Shown piece after piece: positions 33,082-40,835 of a stretch of DNA of 56,436 nt. Under the pieces are notes generated by a model. That model saw nothing but the letters and a program-made list of their open reading frames with translations, searched no databases and was not told the DNA's origin. The stretch comes from an uncultured Myxococcales bacterium (GTDB lineage Bacteria; Myxococcota_A; Polyangia; Polyangiales; Polyangiaceae): positions 1 to 56,436 of the forward strand of contig CALMUT010000170.1 in NCBI GenBank assembly GCA_937872925.1, in the 5' to 3' direction. The translations under genes and the position numbers were made by a program. Position 1 is the stretch's first letter; the number at the start of each line of letters is the position of its first letter.

Positions 33082-34100
33082 AGTCGAAGTATGCGGCGAT
33101 TGGGTTGGGTACGCCGAGCTAGGCCCGCCAGACGCTCCATCGCCGCAGTCGGGCTGCATCCAGCGAGCTGTCGTTCCAGGTCGATGCTGTCCAATCCCCG
33201 CGGCAGACGGAGTCCATGACCTCCGCAGTGCCAGAGTGTCGGACGAACACCAAAGCTGACGGGGCACAGCGCGTCGAGCACCGCACGGCTGCTCGGCGAC
33301 CATTCTCGAACCTTGAGTGCCAAAACCGTGTCGAAGCGCCCCGGGCAAAACACCTCCGGTGAGAAACCCGTCTTGAAGGCAAATAGCCCATCCCGCGCAA
33401 ACGGTTGGCTCTGGGTCAGCCCCATGCGACGCACTCCAATCCGTGCGGCCCACTGCCTGCTGCGGATGACCAACGCCAAGTCCGCGCCGTCGGCAACGAG
33501 CGTTGGATCGCCGTCCAACACCCCGCCGGCCCAGTGGTCTGCAATGTGGTCCCCGGACCGCAGCACGTTCAGGGCGCCGGCAACCACGGTCTCCCCGCTG
33601 GACAGGAACAGCAAGAAACCGCGCGATAGTCCGCGCTGCAAGTACTGACGCGAGCGCTTGTACGCGTCGACACCGTGGCGCGCCTGCAGCGACGGCTCGT
33701 ACAAGCGCTGATGGAAGAAGTCGAACGACGCCGCGTCACGATGCACTGAAACACTGAAAGAGGACGCCCGACAGCGGGCCCAGCGCCTAGCAAGATCCTT
33801 GGACAACGATGTGGAGCTCGTGTCCAGTTCGAAGCTAGTGAACTTCGGCAACACGATGCAGCCCTGGACCGCCGATCGCCGAGCACGCCAGCGCGGAACT
33901 TCGCAAATCGTCAATTGCGGTTCGTGGCCCTCGCTCAAGGTTTCACACCGATGTACCAGACGCTCAACGGCAGTTAGCAGATGTGGATCCCAAGCTCGAA
34001 GCAACACCCTGCGCCCGAGCAGCGAGCGCTGCAGCTGACTTCGCGGGCGAAGGCGCTGCCGCATGCCGGCAATCTTGCCGAATACATCCCGAGCGTTCAC
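33078..34100 (-). CDS. FemAB/GNAT-like N-acyltransferase family protein (4 of 4)
   Basis: 340 residues from GTG 34100, which overlaps the ATP-grasp stop (GTGA). The shared pattern is SFSVSVHRDAASFDFFHQRLYEPSLQARHGVDAYKRS, RGFLLFLSSGETVVAGALN, DHWAGGVLDGDPTLV, ALVIRSRQWAARIGVRRM, LTQSQPFARDGLFAFKTGFSPEV. This is the most degenerate ending of the four (FKTGFS for YKxxWG). The ~130-residue N-terminus is distinct. It directly follows the ATP-grasp gene, so a peptide or amino-acid conjugate may be its donor or acceptor (inference). Confidence 0.75.
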   Translation of the reverse strand: MNARDVFGKIAGMRQRLRPRSQLQRSLLGRRVLLRAWDPHLLTAVERLVHRCETLSEGHEPQLTICEVPRWRARRSAVQGCIVLPKFTSFELDTSSTSLSKDLARRWARCRASSFSVSVHRDAASFDFFHQRLYEPSLQARHGVDAYKRSRQYLQRGLSRGFLLFLSSGETVVAGALNVLRSGDHIADHWAGGVLDGDPTLVADGADLALVIRSRQWAARIGVRRMGLTQSQPFARDGLFAFKTGFSPEVFCPGRFDTVLALKVREWSPSSRAVLDALCPVSFGVRPTLWHCGGHGLRLPRGLDSIDLERQLAGCSPTAAMERLAGLARRTQPNRRILRL

Positions 34101-35422
34101 GCGCGCCCCCCAAGACGCGACGCCCAACTGAAGAAGCGGTGCCGATACTCCGGGTCGGCCGCTCGGCTTGCAAGCGCGTGAACCGCCGACAGACTGGCTT
34201 CCGGCGCTGTTTCCACGCTGACTGCGCCCGCGACCCGGGCAACTCGGCCGGCGACTTCAGTGGGCTCTTCGCCCCATGCCAGCACCCACCCCAGCGCGGT
34301 CACGAAGCTTCTGGGAGGGGGGGCCACGAAGTCGCCAACGCCCAGTGTTTTCCGTAGCTCCGTCTGCGGAGGCAAGGCGGTCGGGGATCTGAGCGCGACG
34401 ATGCGTCCCGCCCTTGGCGTGCGCAAGATGCGGGCGCGCCCACACGCCGCGGGGTTCGGTTCGGGCACGGCTTCACCCAGAGCCACCTGCAAAGCGAGCC
34501 CAAGGGGCCACACACCCTGCGTCACTTCGACCAGGCGTGCAACGGGTCCGCCACCAAGGCGGGGAGTGACTTCGAGGACACTGGCGCCGGCGTCGCCCAG
34601 CACGAGTTCCATGTGCAGGACCGTATCGCGCAACCCCAAACAGCGAGCTGCGTTCTCGACAACTCGCCACAGCGCGGCGCCATCGTGCTCGGAAGGCATG
34701 GCTTCCTCGTGGGTCGAAAAGTACGGAGCGTCGACACAAGTCTTATCACTGGCGCCCAGGGGGATGAGCTCTTCGCCGTCCATCAGCCCATTGGCGGCGA
34801 TCGTGGGGCCGGCGATGAGAGGTTCGACGAGCACGCCAGGCCAGCGCGAATCCATCCAATGGGCGCGCGCGGCAAGATCGTAAGCTACTGGCAGGTCCAC
34901 CAGGCGGTTCACCGCGGTGACGCCAATTCCGCCGGCAAGATCCCGGGGTTTGACCACGACCGGCAACCCAAGTGCTTGCGCGGCTTGCCGGGCCTCTGCA
35001 TGCGAACGCACCAAATGCGCCTGGGGCGTCGCGATGCCACCCGCCGCCAACCTACGGCGCAGCGCCCATTTGTCGCGGCAAGTCTCGACGACAGGGTGAG
35101 GCGGACCGCGTAGCCCCAAAGCCTCGACCATTCGCGCCGCCAGCCGCAGGCATTCTTCGTGCACGCTGATCACGGCGTCAAACGGCCTATCACGGGCCAT
35201 GTCGACAACCGCCCGCACCGCTGAATCGTGATGCTGCGGGTCAACTAGAAGCAACTGGTCCACGACGGCGGCCACGCGGCGACGATCCCACTGCCACCAA
35301 GGCGCGCGACGACGCAACACCGACAGAGTGCAATCAGGTCGTTCAGTCTTCAGTCGCTGCAACTGGTCGAAGGCCTCCGTGTTCGACTCGCGATCGGCCT
35401 GAATCACCAAGACGTGCGGCAC
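34097..35422 (-). CDS. ATP-grasp ligase
   Basis: 441 residues. ATP-grasp carboxylate-amine ligase plan: an N-terminal Rossmann part (HVLVIQADRESNTEAF), CRDKWALRRRLAAGGI, the ATP loop LPVVVKPRDLAGGIGVTAV, and Mg/ATP residues in VLHMELVLGDAGASVLEVTPRLGGGPVARL. The set resembles carnosine-synthase, L-amino-acid-ligase and biotin-carboxylase-like proteins that form peptide or amide bonds via acyl phosphate. The GTG shares one base with the stop of the GT2-like gene upstream. The ~90-residue C-terminus is not obviously conserved. Substrates cannot be predicted. Confidence 0.85.
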   Translation of the reverse strand: MPHVLVIQADRESNTEAFDQLQRLKTERPDCTLSVLRRRAPWWQWDRRRVAAVVDQLLLVDPQHHDSAVRAVVDMARDRPFDAVISVHEECLRLAARMVEALGLRGPPHPVVETCRDKWALRRRLAAGGIATPQAHLVRSHAEARQAAQALGLPVVVKPRDLAGGIGVTAVNRLVDLPVAYDLAARAHWMDSRWPGVLVEPLIAGPTIAANGLMDGEELIPLGASDKTCVDAPYFSTHEEAMPSEHDGAALWRVVENAARCLGLRDTVLHMELVLGDAGASVLEVTPRLGGGPVARLVEVTQGVWPLGLALQVALGEAVPEPNPAACGRARILRTPRAGRIVALRSPTALPPQTELRKTLGVGDFVAPPPRSFVTALGWVLAWGEEPTEVAGRVARVAGAVSVETAPEASLSAVHALASRAADPEYRHRFFSWASRLGGRA

Positions 35423-36741
35423 TAGGCGTCCTCGTCGTCAACCGCCGCCCACGGCCCGGAAGGATCGAAGGCCCCATGCACATAGAACGTGGCGTAGGGA
35501 ACTGAGAGCATGCTACGCCCACGCTTGCGCAACCGCTTTCCCACGATGCGCGCCAATTGCTCAGCCCCCCGCGCCCGTCGGAGCTTGCAACCTTGCAGGT
35601 CCTCGCGACAGTACACGGTCACCGGAGGCAGCGGGCACTGCAAGAGAGTAGGAGCGTGCTGCAGCCACCCGGACGCCATTTCCGGCGGCGGCCACAAGGA
35701 CGAGCCCTCAGGCGAAACTAGCTTTGGAGATACTGCTGCGACGTCAGGTGCCGCGGCTTCTTCCAGAAGTGGCAACAGCCACTCGTTGCCGTGCGCCTCG
35801 GCCCCAGGATGCGCGATCACGACGTAGTCTGAGGCGCTATGCAGCACTCCGGCTTCGACGAGGGTGCCATAGGACTTAGGTTCTTCGACTCGCAGCAGTT
35901 GGACCGTCCGCGGCAACTTGCCGCGCAGATCCCGGGCCGTCGCCACCACAACCTCCGGTTTTAGCGTCGTGCTCCCAAGGGAACGAACGCAGCGCTGAAG
36001 CGCCTTAAGCGAACCGACGTCCGGCACCACTACGCTGATACGCGTGCCTTTACCCAAGTCATGGCGAACGCGAAACGTCCGCGGCCTTGGCCCACGGGTG
36101 ATCTTCGCGCTCAGACCTTGACGCCATACGGCCTCCCTGAGGGATTGCTCCTCCAAACGCGCGACCTCCTGCTCTTGGGCGACGCGCTGGGATTCGGGGC
36201 GCAAGGCCGGGACGTGAACCGTGCACAGCACCACCGGCACACAAACAGCGCGTTTTACCCTCGGGGCGGCTCGCAACGCCAAATCATAGACCAGCGCATC
36301 AAAAGGAAATGCGGCGACGCGACCGGCGGGCAGATCCAGGAGTGTGGAGCGGTACATCACACCGCGCCCCAGGTAGCTGCAGTGAAACAGTAGGTGGGGT
36401 GACCACACGGCCTTGCGTCGGACGGGACGGGGCACATTGCTTTCGTCCAAGTCCTGCTCGTACGCGTACACCAGATCCGCGTCCACCTCGCGAGCCGAGA
36501 GCACCAGTTCACCGATTGCGTCCAGCCGCAGCAGATCCCCAGGCGCCAAAGGGATCACGTAGTCTGCCTCACGCACGACACGGTGAGCAAAGGGGTCGGC
36601 AACATGCGGAACCCGAACGAGTTCAACTCCGTCGGCACGAAAGCGTTCTTCGAGGATCGTGAGCCGCTCCCGCAGACCCGCACCAAGCGTATCTGGCGCC
36701 ACCACCAGTACACGCCAATGCGGATAGTACTGTCGGCGCAC
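35422..36741 (-). CDS. double GT2-like domain protein, N-terminally truncated by upstream in-frame stop
   Basis: 439 residues if translated from the GTG at 36741, but the first codons lie inside the second alpha/beta unit of a GT2 domain (EQVRRQYYPHWRVLVVAPD). The missing strand (PPVVAAVVCVRGD) is encoded in the same frame just before an amber codon at 36775-36777. Two GT2-like domains are seen (about 1-170 and 225-400). In both, the acidic DxD/ND motif is gone: YVIPLAPGDLLRLDAI replaces the usual LLDHDD pattern, and YVVIAHPGAEAHGNEWL replaces LLNNDT. So catalysis is doubtful. Either a decayed part of a GT1-GT2-GT2 fusion or a reinitiated non-catalytic partner. Confidence 0.6.
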   Translation of the reverse strand: MRRQYYPHWRVLVVAPDTLGAGLRERLTILEERFRADGVELVRVPHVADPFAHRVVREADYVIPLAPGDLLRLDAIGELVLSAREVDADLVYAYEQDLDESNVPRPVRRKAVWSPHLLFHCSYLGRGVMYRSTLLDLPAGRVAAFPFDALVYDLALRAAPRVKRAVCVPVVLCTVHVPALRPESQRVAQEQEVARLEEQSLREAVWRQGLSAKITRGPRPRTFRVRHDLGKGTRISVVVPDVGSLKALQRCVRSLGSTTLKPEVVVATARDLRGKLPRTVQLLRVEEPKSYGTLVEAGVLHSASDYVVIAHPGAEAHGNEWLLPLLEEAAAPDVAAVSPKLVSPEGSSLWPPPEMASGWLQHAPTLLQCPLPPVTVYCREDLQGCKLRRARGAEQLARIVGKRLRKRGRSMLSVPYATFYVHGAFDPSGPWAAVDDEDA

Positions 36742-36774
36742 TTGCTCGAGCGTCCAGTCGACGTAGTCGGGCTC

Positions 36775-36777
36775 CTA
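36775..36777 (-). other. in-frame amber (TAG) codon splitting a probable GT1-GT2-GT2 fusion
   Basis: TAG ends the GT1 frame. Translation beyond it continues in the same frame as EPDYVDWTLEQVRRQYYPHW and stays open to 35422. Together, VVAAVVCVRGD-stop-EPDYVDWTLEQV reads as a normal GT2 beginning (strand, D/E, helix). It could be a single-base mutation, a readthrough site or a sequencing error. Confidence 0.7.
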
Positions 36778-38340
36778 GTCGCCCCGCACACACACGACCG
36801 CAGCCACAACAGGCGGTTGCTTCAACTTGGACACGAGTTTGCGCCACTCAAAGCGGGAGCGCGTTGGCGGCTCGATAGGGTGCGCCACGGCCACCTGCCC
36901 CTGCTCGAGGTGCACCGGCTCTTCCGTGAAGCCGAAACCGTCGAACGCGCGTTGCAGCCCGTGTTTCACCCGTCTTGATGCGAACTGCCCGGTCTTCTTC
37001 AGGGCGACGGGCAGACCATGGGAGCGTGCTTCGTCGCGAAACAGCACCACATGCTTCTTCACCTCATAGGCAGGTGCCGGCAGACTGTCGAGCCCGGCGC
37101 GGCGCTCACCGTCCGGGGCGCGCGCAGGTGCTTTGGCCCAAGCCATGAGCGGCTCGAGTTGTGCAGCAGCGCGCAAGGTGGTCTCGGCATGTCGGCGTCC
37201 GCGGCGACCGCGGCGCTCCGCGCCTGCAGGGTCCTCCACGAGTTCGACAATCGCATCCGAGAGGGCACGTGGGTCGCCCGGCTCTGCGGACAGCGCAATG
37301 CCACGCCGCTCCAAGTCTTCGCTGATTTCGCTGAGCCGAGTGCATACGATGGGCAGACCCGCCGCGAGCCAGTCCAACATGCGCGTGCGTGCCCCCAGGA
37401 CGCCCTCGTAAGTGAAGCGATCGACGAGCAATGCGGCGTTCGCGGCTTCATAGTATCCGAACAGCTCCGTCGTTTGCACCCAGCCGGCGAGTTCGAAACG
37501 CTTTCGATGTCTGGACTTTCGCACCAGCTCTTGAAACTGCGCGTACGCGTCCACGTGGTGCCCCGGAATGCCGCCACCTGTAGAAACGAAGGACAGCGTC
37601 GGGCAACGCTTCATGCTGCGTTCGATCGCGTCGAACATGACGACGGGGTCGATCCAGGTGTTGAACCCACCGCTGGAAAGCAGGACAAATGGGTCTCCGG
37701 GCTTGCGTTGTTTTCGGCGAATGCGCCCGTATAGCTCGAGCTCTTCGTCGTCGATGCTGTTGGGGACTGCCGTGACCAACTCCGTCCCGTCGTTGCCACC
37801 CGTCAGGCGGCCGACCAGGCCCAACTGCCCGATCAGCGCGAGGCGCTGGGCACGGGAGCAGGTCGAGAAGTGGTCCGCGCGCAACAGCACAGGCAGGAAC
37901 TTGCGATGCCATTCGGCAATGTTGTCATCGTGTCCGAGCGTCCGCGCCTTGGCTTGGGCCTCCGCCATCGGATCGCCGTTCACGTCGGCCCAAAACGGAA
38001 GCCGCCCGATGAAATTGACGGCCATGGACGCCGGGTCCCGATTCACGCCAACGACACAATCCGGTTCGAATCGCGCGATGCGACGTCGGATCCAGTCCGG
38101 ACGCTCGTGACAGAGGTGCTCGGAGATGCTCCACACCGTGACTCCGTCCCGTTCGACCAGCGTCTTCTTGTCTGACGGCCAACCTTCATAGGCGTGACCG
38201 CGGATGGAAAACAGCAACACCTCGTGTCCCGCCCGCGCGAGGCAGCTCGCGAAGTGCCATGTGCGCAGCGCAAGGGCGAACAGCCGGGTGCTTTGCTCGA
38301 AACGCATGGGCCCGAGCCCGAAGACGACGATTCGTGCCAT
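36775..38340 (-). CDS. family 1/4 glycosyltransferase (GT-B), probably the N-terminal part of a split fusion
   Basis: 521 residues. GT-B enzyme: N-terminal VVFGLGPMRFEQSTRLFALALRTWHFA, an acceptor domain with VGVNRDPASMAVNF and WADVNGDPM, a donor domain starting at PFVLLSSGGFNTWID, and the E-x7-E-like RFTYEGVLGARTRMLDWLAAGLPIV. After about residue 415 comes a ~100-residue linker and then the first strand of a GT2 domain, interrupted by the amber stop. This C-terminus is unusual for GT1/GT4 proteins. It lies 4 bp downstream of the GT2 gene and presumably acts in the same glycan assembly. Confidence 0.85.
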   Translation of the reverse strand: MARIVVFGLGPMRFEQSTRLFALALRTWHFASCLARAGHEVLLFSIRGHAYEGWPSDKKTLVERDGVTVWSISEHLCHERPDWIRRRIARFEPDCVVGVNRDPASMAVNFIGRLPFWADVNGDPMAEAQAKARTLGHDDNIAEWHRKFLPVLLRADHFSTCSRAQRLALIGQLGLVGRLTGGNDGTELVTAVPNSIDDEELELYGRIRRKQRKPGDPFVLLSSGGFNTWIDPVVMFDAIERSMKRCPTLSFVSTGGGIPGHHVDAYAQFQELVRKSRHRKRFELAGWVQTTELFGYYEAANAALLVDRFTYEGVLGARTRMLDWLAAGLPIVCTRLSEISEDLERRGIALSAEPGDPRALSDAIVELVEDPAGAERRGRRGRRHAETTLRAAAQLEPLMAWAKAPARAPDGERRAGLDSLPAPAYEVKKHVVLFRDEARSHGLPVALKKTGQFASRRVKHGLQRAFDGFGFTEEPVHLEQGQVAVAHPIEPPTRSRFEWRKLVSKLKQPPVVAAVVCVRGD

Positions 38341-38344
38341 GTTT

Positions 38345-39250
38345 TCAGCGCGCTCCCGTGTCGAAGATCACGTCGCCTGCTCTTGGCGCCCCTGGACTGG
38401 AATCTCGAGAGCTCATCAACGCGGAAAGGTACGCCCGCGCGCACACCCGGCGCTCGCGCCCGTCCCGAGCGGATAGAAACGCGGCTTCGGATGGCAGGAA
38501 CTGGAAAGCGATCTGCCGCAGTGAGTAGTTGCGGTACACGAAGCGCATGCGCCCCTCGTGATAGCGCTGAAGGTACTTGCGTGTGCTGGCACCGCCGCTG
38601 GCGACGGATTCGTGATGCTCTACGACGGCACGCGGGTTGTAGAGCACGCGATACCCACCCTGCCGCGCACGCACGCACAGTTCGGTCTCTTCGTAGTAGG
38701 CGGGAAAGTATGCGGCCGACAGAAAGCCCACCGTGTCGATCACATCACGGCGGGTGCCGATGGCCGCGCCGCAGACGTATTCCACGTCTGCCTCGCGATC
38801 GAACTGTCCAACGTCATCCTGACCGCGTCCGCGATGCTCACTACGTGCGTTGGGGAACAGCATGCCCCCCGCGTGCTGAAGCACATGGGTGCCAGGATGC
38901 AGGATCTTGCAGCCAACCACGCCGACGCTGCGCGCCTTCAGGCTGAGCACCATCTCGCCAAGCCAATCCGGTGCGGCCCGGGCATCCGGATTCAAGAGCA
39001 GGATGTTGTCCGCGCGGGCCCGCTCCAAAGCCAAGATGTTGCCTCCGGCGAAGCCCAAGTTGCGCCGCGACTTCACAAAGCGCACCCGGGGGTACGCGTC
39101 GACGAGCCCGTCGACGGGCGTGCTCGACGCGTTGTCTACAACGATGATCTCGAATGCGTCTCGGGGGAACTCGGAACGCTCCAGGGAATCCAAGCACTCC
39201 ACCAAGTAGGGGCGGGTGGAATACTCGACGATGAGAACGGATGCCTGCAC
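38345..39250 (-). CDS. family 2 glycosyltransferase (rhamnosyltransferase-like)
   Basis: 301 residues. GT2 core with SVLIVEYSTRPYLVECLDSLE, IIVVDNASSTP, RRNLGFAGGNILAL, LLLNPDARAAPDWL (metal motif) and a late YYEETELCVRARQGGYRVLYNP motif, matching the WbbL/RfbF rhamnosyltransferase-type subfamily. All motifs are intact, in contrast to the GT2 domains at 35422. GTG start at 39250, 2 bp after the stop of the methyltransferase-like gene. Confidence 0.92.
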   Translation of the reverse strand: MQASVLIVEYSTRPYLVECLDSLERSEFPRDAFEIIVVDNASSTPVDGLVDAYPRVRFVKSRRNLGFAGGNILALERARADNILLLNPDARAAPDWLGEMVLSLKARSVGVVGCKILHPGTHVLQHAGGMLFPNARSEHRGRGQDDVGQFDREADVEYVCGAAIGTRRDVIDTVGFLSAAYFPAYYEETELCVRARQGGYRVLYNPRAVVEHHESVASGGASTRKYLQRYHEGRMRFVYRNYSLRQIAFQFLPSEAAFLSARDGRERRVCARAYLSALMSSRDSSPGAPRAGDVIFDTGAR

Positions 39251-39252
39251 GG

Positions 39253-40074
39253 TCAGGAGGCCCGGTGATCAGCAGTAGTGTGCACGAGGTACGCCCGGTG
39301 ATGGGCAAAGATCGGAGAAAGCACCGGAAGAGTCTCGAATGTGGGGTGGCGACGCATGCGTAGGAGCAGAGCTGCGGGCCGGTCGCCCGTGGCCCAGGGG
39401 AAATCTGCCGGCCCGTACCGAAAATCGGACGCGGCCTTGGGCTGCGCCCGGGGGAATAGCCGGGCTATCGTACCATCGAGCAGCCCAGAACCTTGAGGTA
39501 CAAACAGATCCGGCCACCAGGGGCAGTCCACCCATGCGCGGTCCTCGATGCTGCCCACTTGCCGCAATGCCTGCTCAAGAACGCGGACCCGCGTCGCTGG
39601 ATGGTCGAACAGTTCCGGGTGTCGGCGCTGCTCAAATAACCGTAGTGCACGCCGCATCCAAGTCCCATAGCTGAACGGATGGGTCACGAACACGACGAGC
39701 CGCCGGGCGCGCGCCGCCAACGTGCGCAGATACGCCCGCCAGTCCGGCGCAGTCGCGAGGGCGTTGAACGAGATCGCCGCATCCCACGTGCCTTCGGGAA
39801 TGGTGGAGGTTTGCAGCGTTGTGAGTCGCTGAGAAAGGTCCGCGGACTCGTATACGGTGCGCACATCATGCAGCCGCTGAGCGCTCGCGTGCGCCACGGT
39901 CACGTGGTAGCCCAGCCGCGCGATCCCGAGCGCATGTAGCCCCGGCATGCCTGCGAAACCATCTCGCGGGCCTTCAAAGACCGTTGCCCCGCCCCTGGGC
40001 GTGCCAAGCCACTGAGCGATGCGCGCGTAAACGACCCCGCGCTCATATGCGGTGCCAAGTCCGTAGTCCTCCAC
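39253..40074 (-). CDS. SAM-dependent methyltransferase-like protein
   Basis: About 273 residues. The SAM-site glycine motif is weak (GATVFEGPRDGFAGMPGLHALGI), with TWDAAISFNALATAPDWRAYL and RLVVFVTHPFSYGTWMRRAL as post-motifs of class I methyltransferases. The start is uncertain: GTG 40074 and TTG 40086 leave a usable intergenic region. ATG 40164 is in frame but its CATG is shared with the divergent lipoprotein start. It is the first gene of the - strand operon ending at 30498. Function assignment is by overall plan only. Confidence 0.65.
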   Translation of the reverse strand: MEDYGLGTAYERGVVYARIAQWLGTPRGGATVFEGPRDGFAGMPGLHALGIARLGYHVTVAHASAQRLHDVRTVYESADLSQRLTTLQTSTIPEGTWDAAISFNALATAPDWRAYLRTLAARARRLVVFVTHPFSYGTWMRRALRLFEQRRHPELFDHPATRVRVLEQALRQVGSIEDRAWVDCPWWPDLFVPQGSGLLDGTIARLFPRAQPKAASDFRYGPADFPWATGDRPAALLLRMRRHPTFETLPVLSPIFAHHRAYLVHTTADHRAS

Positions 40075-40162
40075 GCGGTCGCTCAAGTGTATAGAAGTAG
40101 CCGGTTTTCCGCCAAGGCTGGACGGATGTCGACCCCCATGCGATTCTATGGGTTGAACTACC

Positions 40163-40768
40163 ATGAAGACGACACAGCGCCATCGCAGTCCGTGGCTCGG
40201 CATCCTCGCAGTGCTCGTCACGGCGTGCGCCGCCAGCGATGACAGCGGTGGCCCGACCGGGCCGACCAAGCCCGCGCCCACAACCTGCAACGACGTCAGC
40301 GACTGCCCGGCTGGAACGAAAGCCTGCGTCGGTAACTTTTGCGTGTCCCAAGAGTGCCCGGACGCCGACGGAGACGGCGCCGGCGTTGGCCCTGGCTGCG
40401 CCACCTTCGATTGTGACGATAGCGACCCCAGCGTGCCCGCCAGTAGTGAAATCTGCGACAACAACAAGGACGACGACTGCGACGGCTTGAGCGACGAAGG
40501 CTGCCCGTGCAAGGACGACTTGGGTAACCCGGTGCCCGACGGCACGACGCGCCCCTGCGGTGGTAGCGGAGACTGCGCAGGTATTCAGACCTGCGAAAAT
40601 AGCGCGTGGGCAACGACCTGTGAGGGCGGGCGTGCTCCAGAGCAGGAAATCTGCGGCAACGACACGGACGAGAACTGCGACGGCAAGAAGGACGAAGGCT
40701 GCTGTCCCGGATCCGAAACGGTGTGCACGGGCACGGCGGTGTGCAGCTCCAACGGCATCTGCAACTGA
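40163..40768 (+). CDS. Cys-rich lipoprotein with MopE-like metal-binding motifs
   Basis: 201 residues, predicted surface lipoprotein. Signal peptide MKTTQRHRSPWLGILAVLVTAC with lipobox VTAC. The mature part has the pattern FDCDDSDPSV...EICDNNKDDDCDGLSDEGC and again QEICGNDTDENCDGKKDEGC, which is the acidic MopE/PF11617 putative metal-binding motif common in myxobacterial outer-membrane proteins. The many Cys probably form disulfides. It lies as a single gene between oppositely directed glycan genes and has no clear pathway link. Likely Ca2+-stabilised; role unknown. Confidence 0.85.
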   Translation: MKTTQRHRSPWLGILAVLVTACAASDDSGGPTGPTKPAPTTCNDVSDCPAGTKACVGNFCVSQECPDADGDGAGVGPGCATFDCDDSDPSVPASSEICDNNKDDDCDGLSDEGCPCKDDLGNPVPDGTTRPCGGSGDCAGIQTCENSAWATTCEGGRAPEQEICGNDTDENCDGKKDEGCCPGSETVCTGTAVCSSNGICN

Positions 40769-40835
40769 TCGCCGTCCCGGATGGGCACGGCATGGTGTAC
40801 CTAGCGTCGCATTCCTAGTCCGGCGGTGAAGTCGA

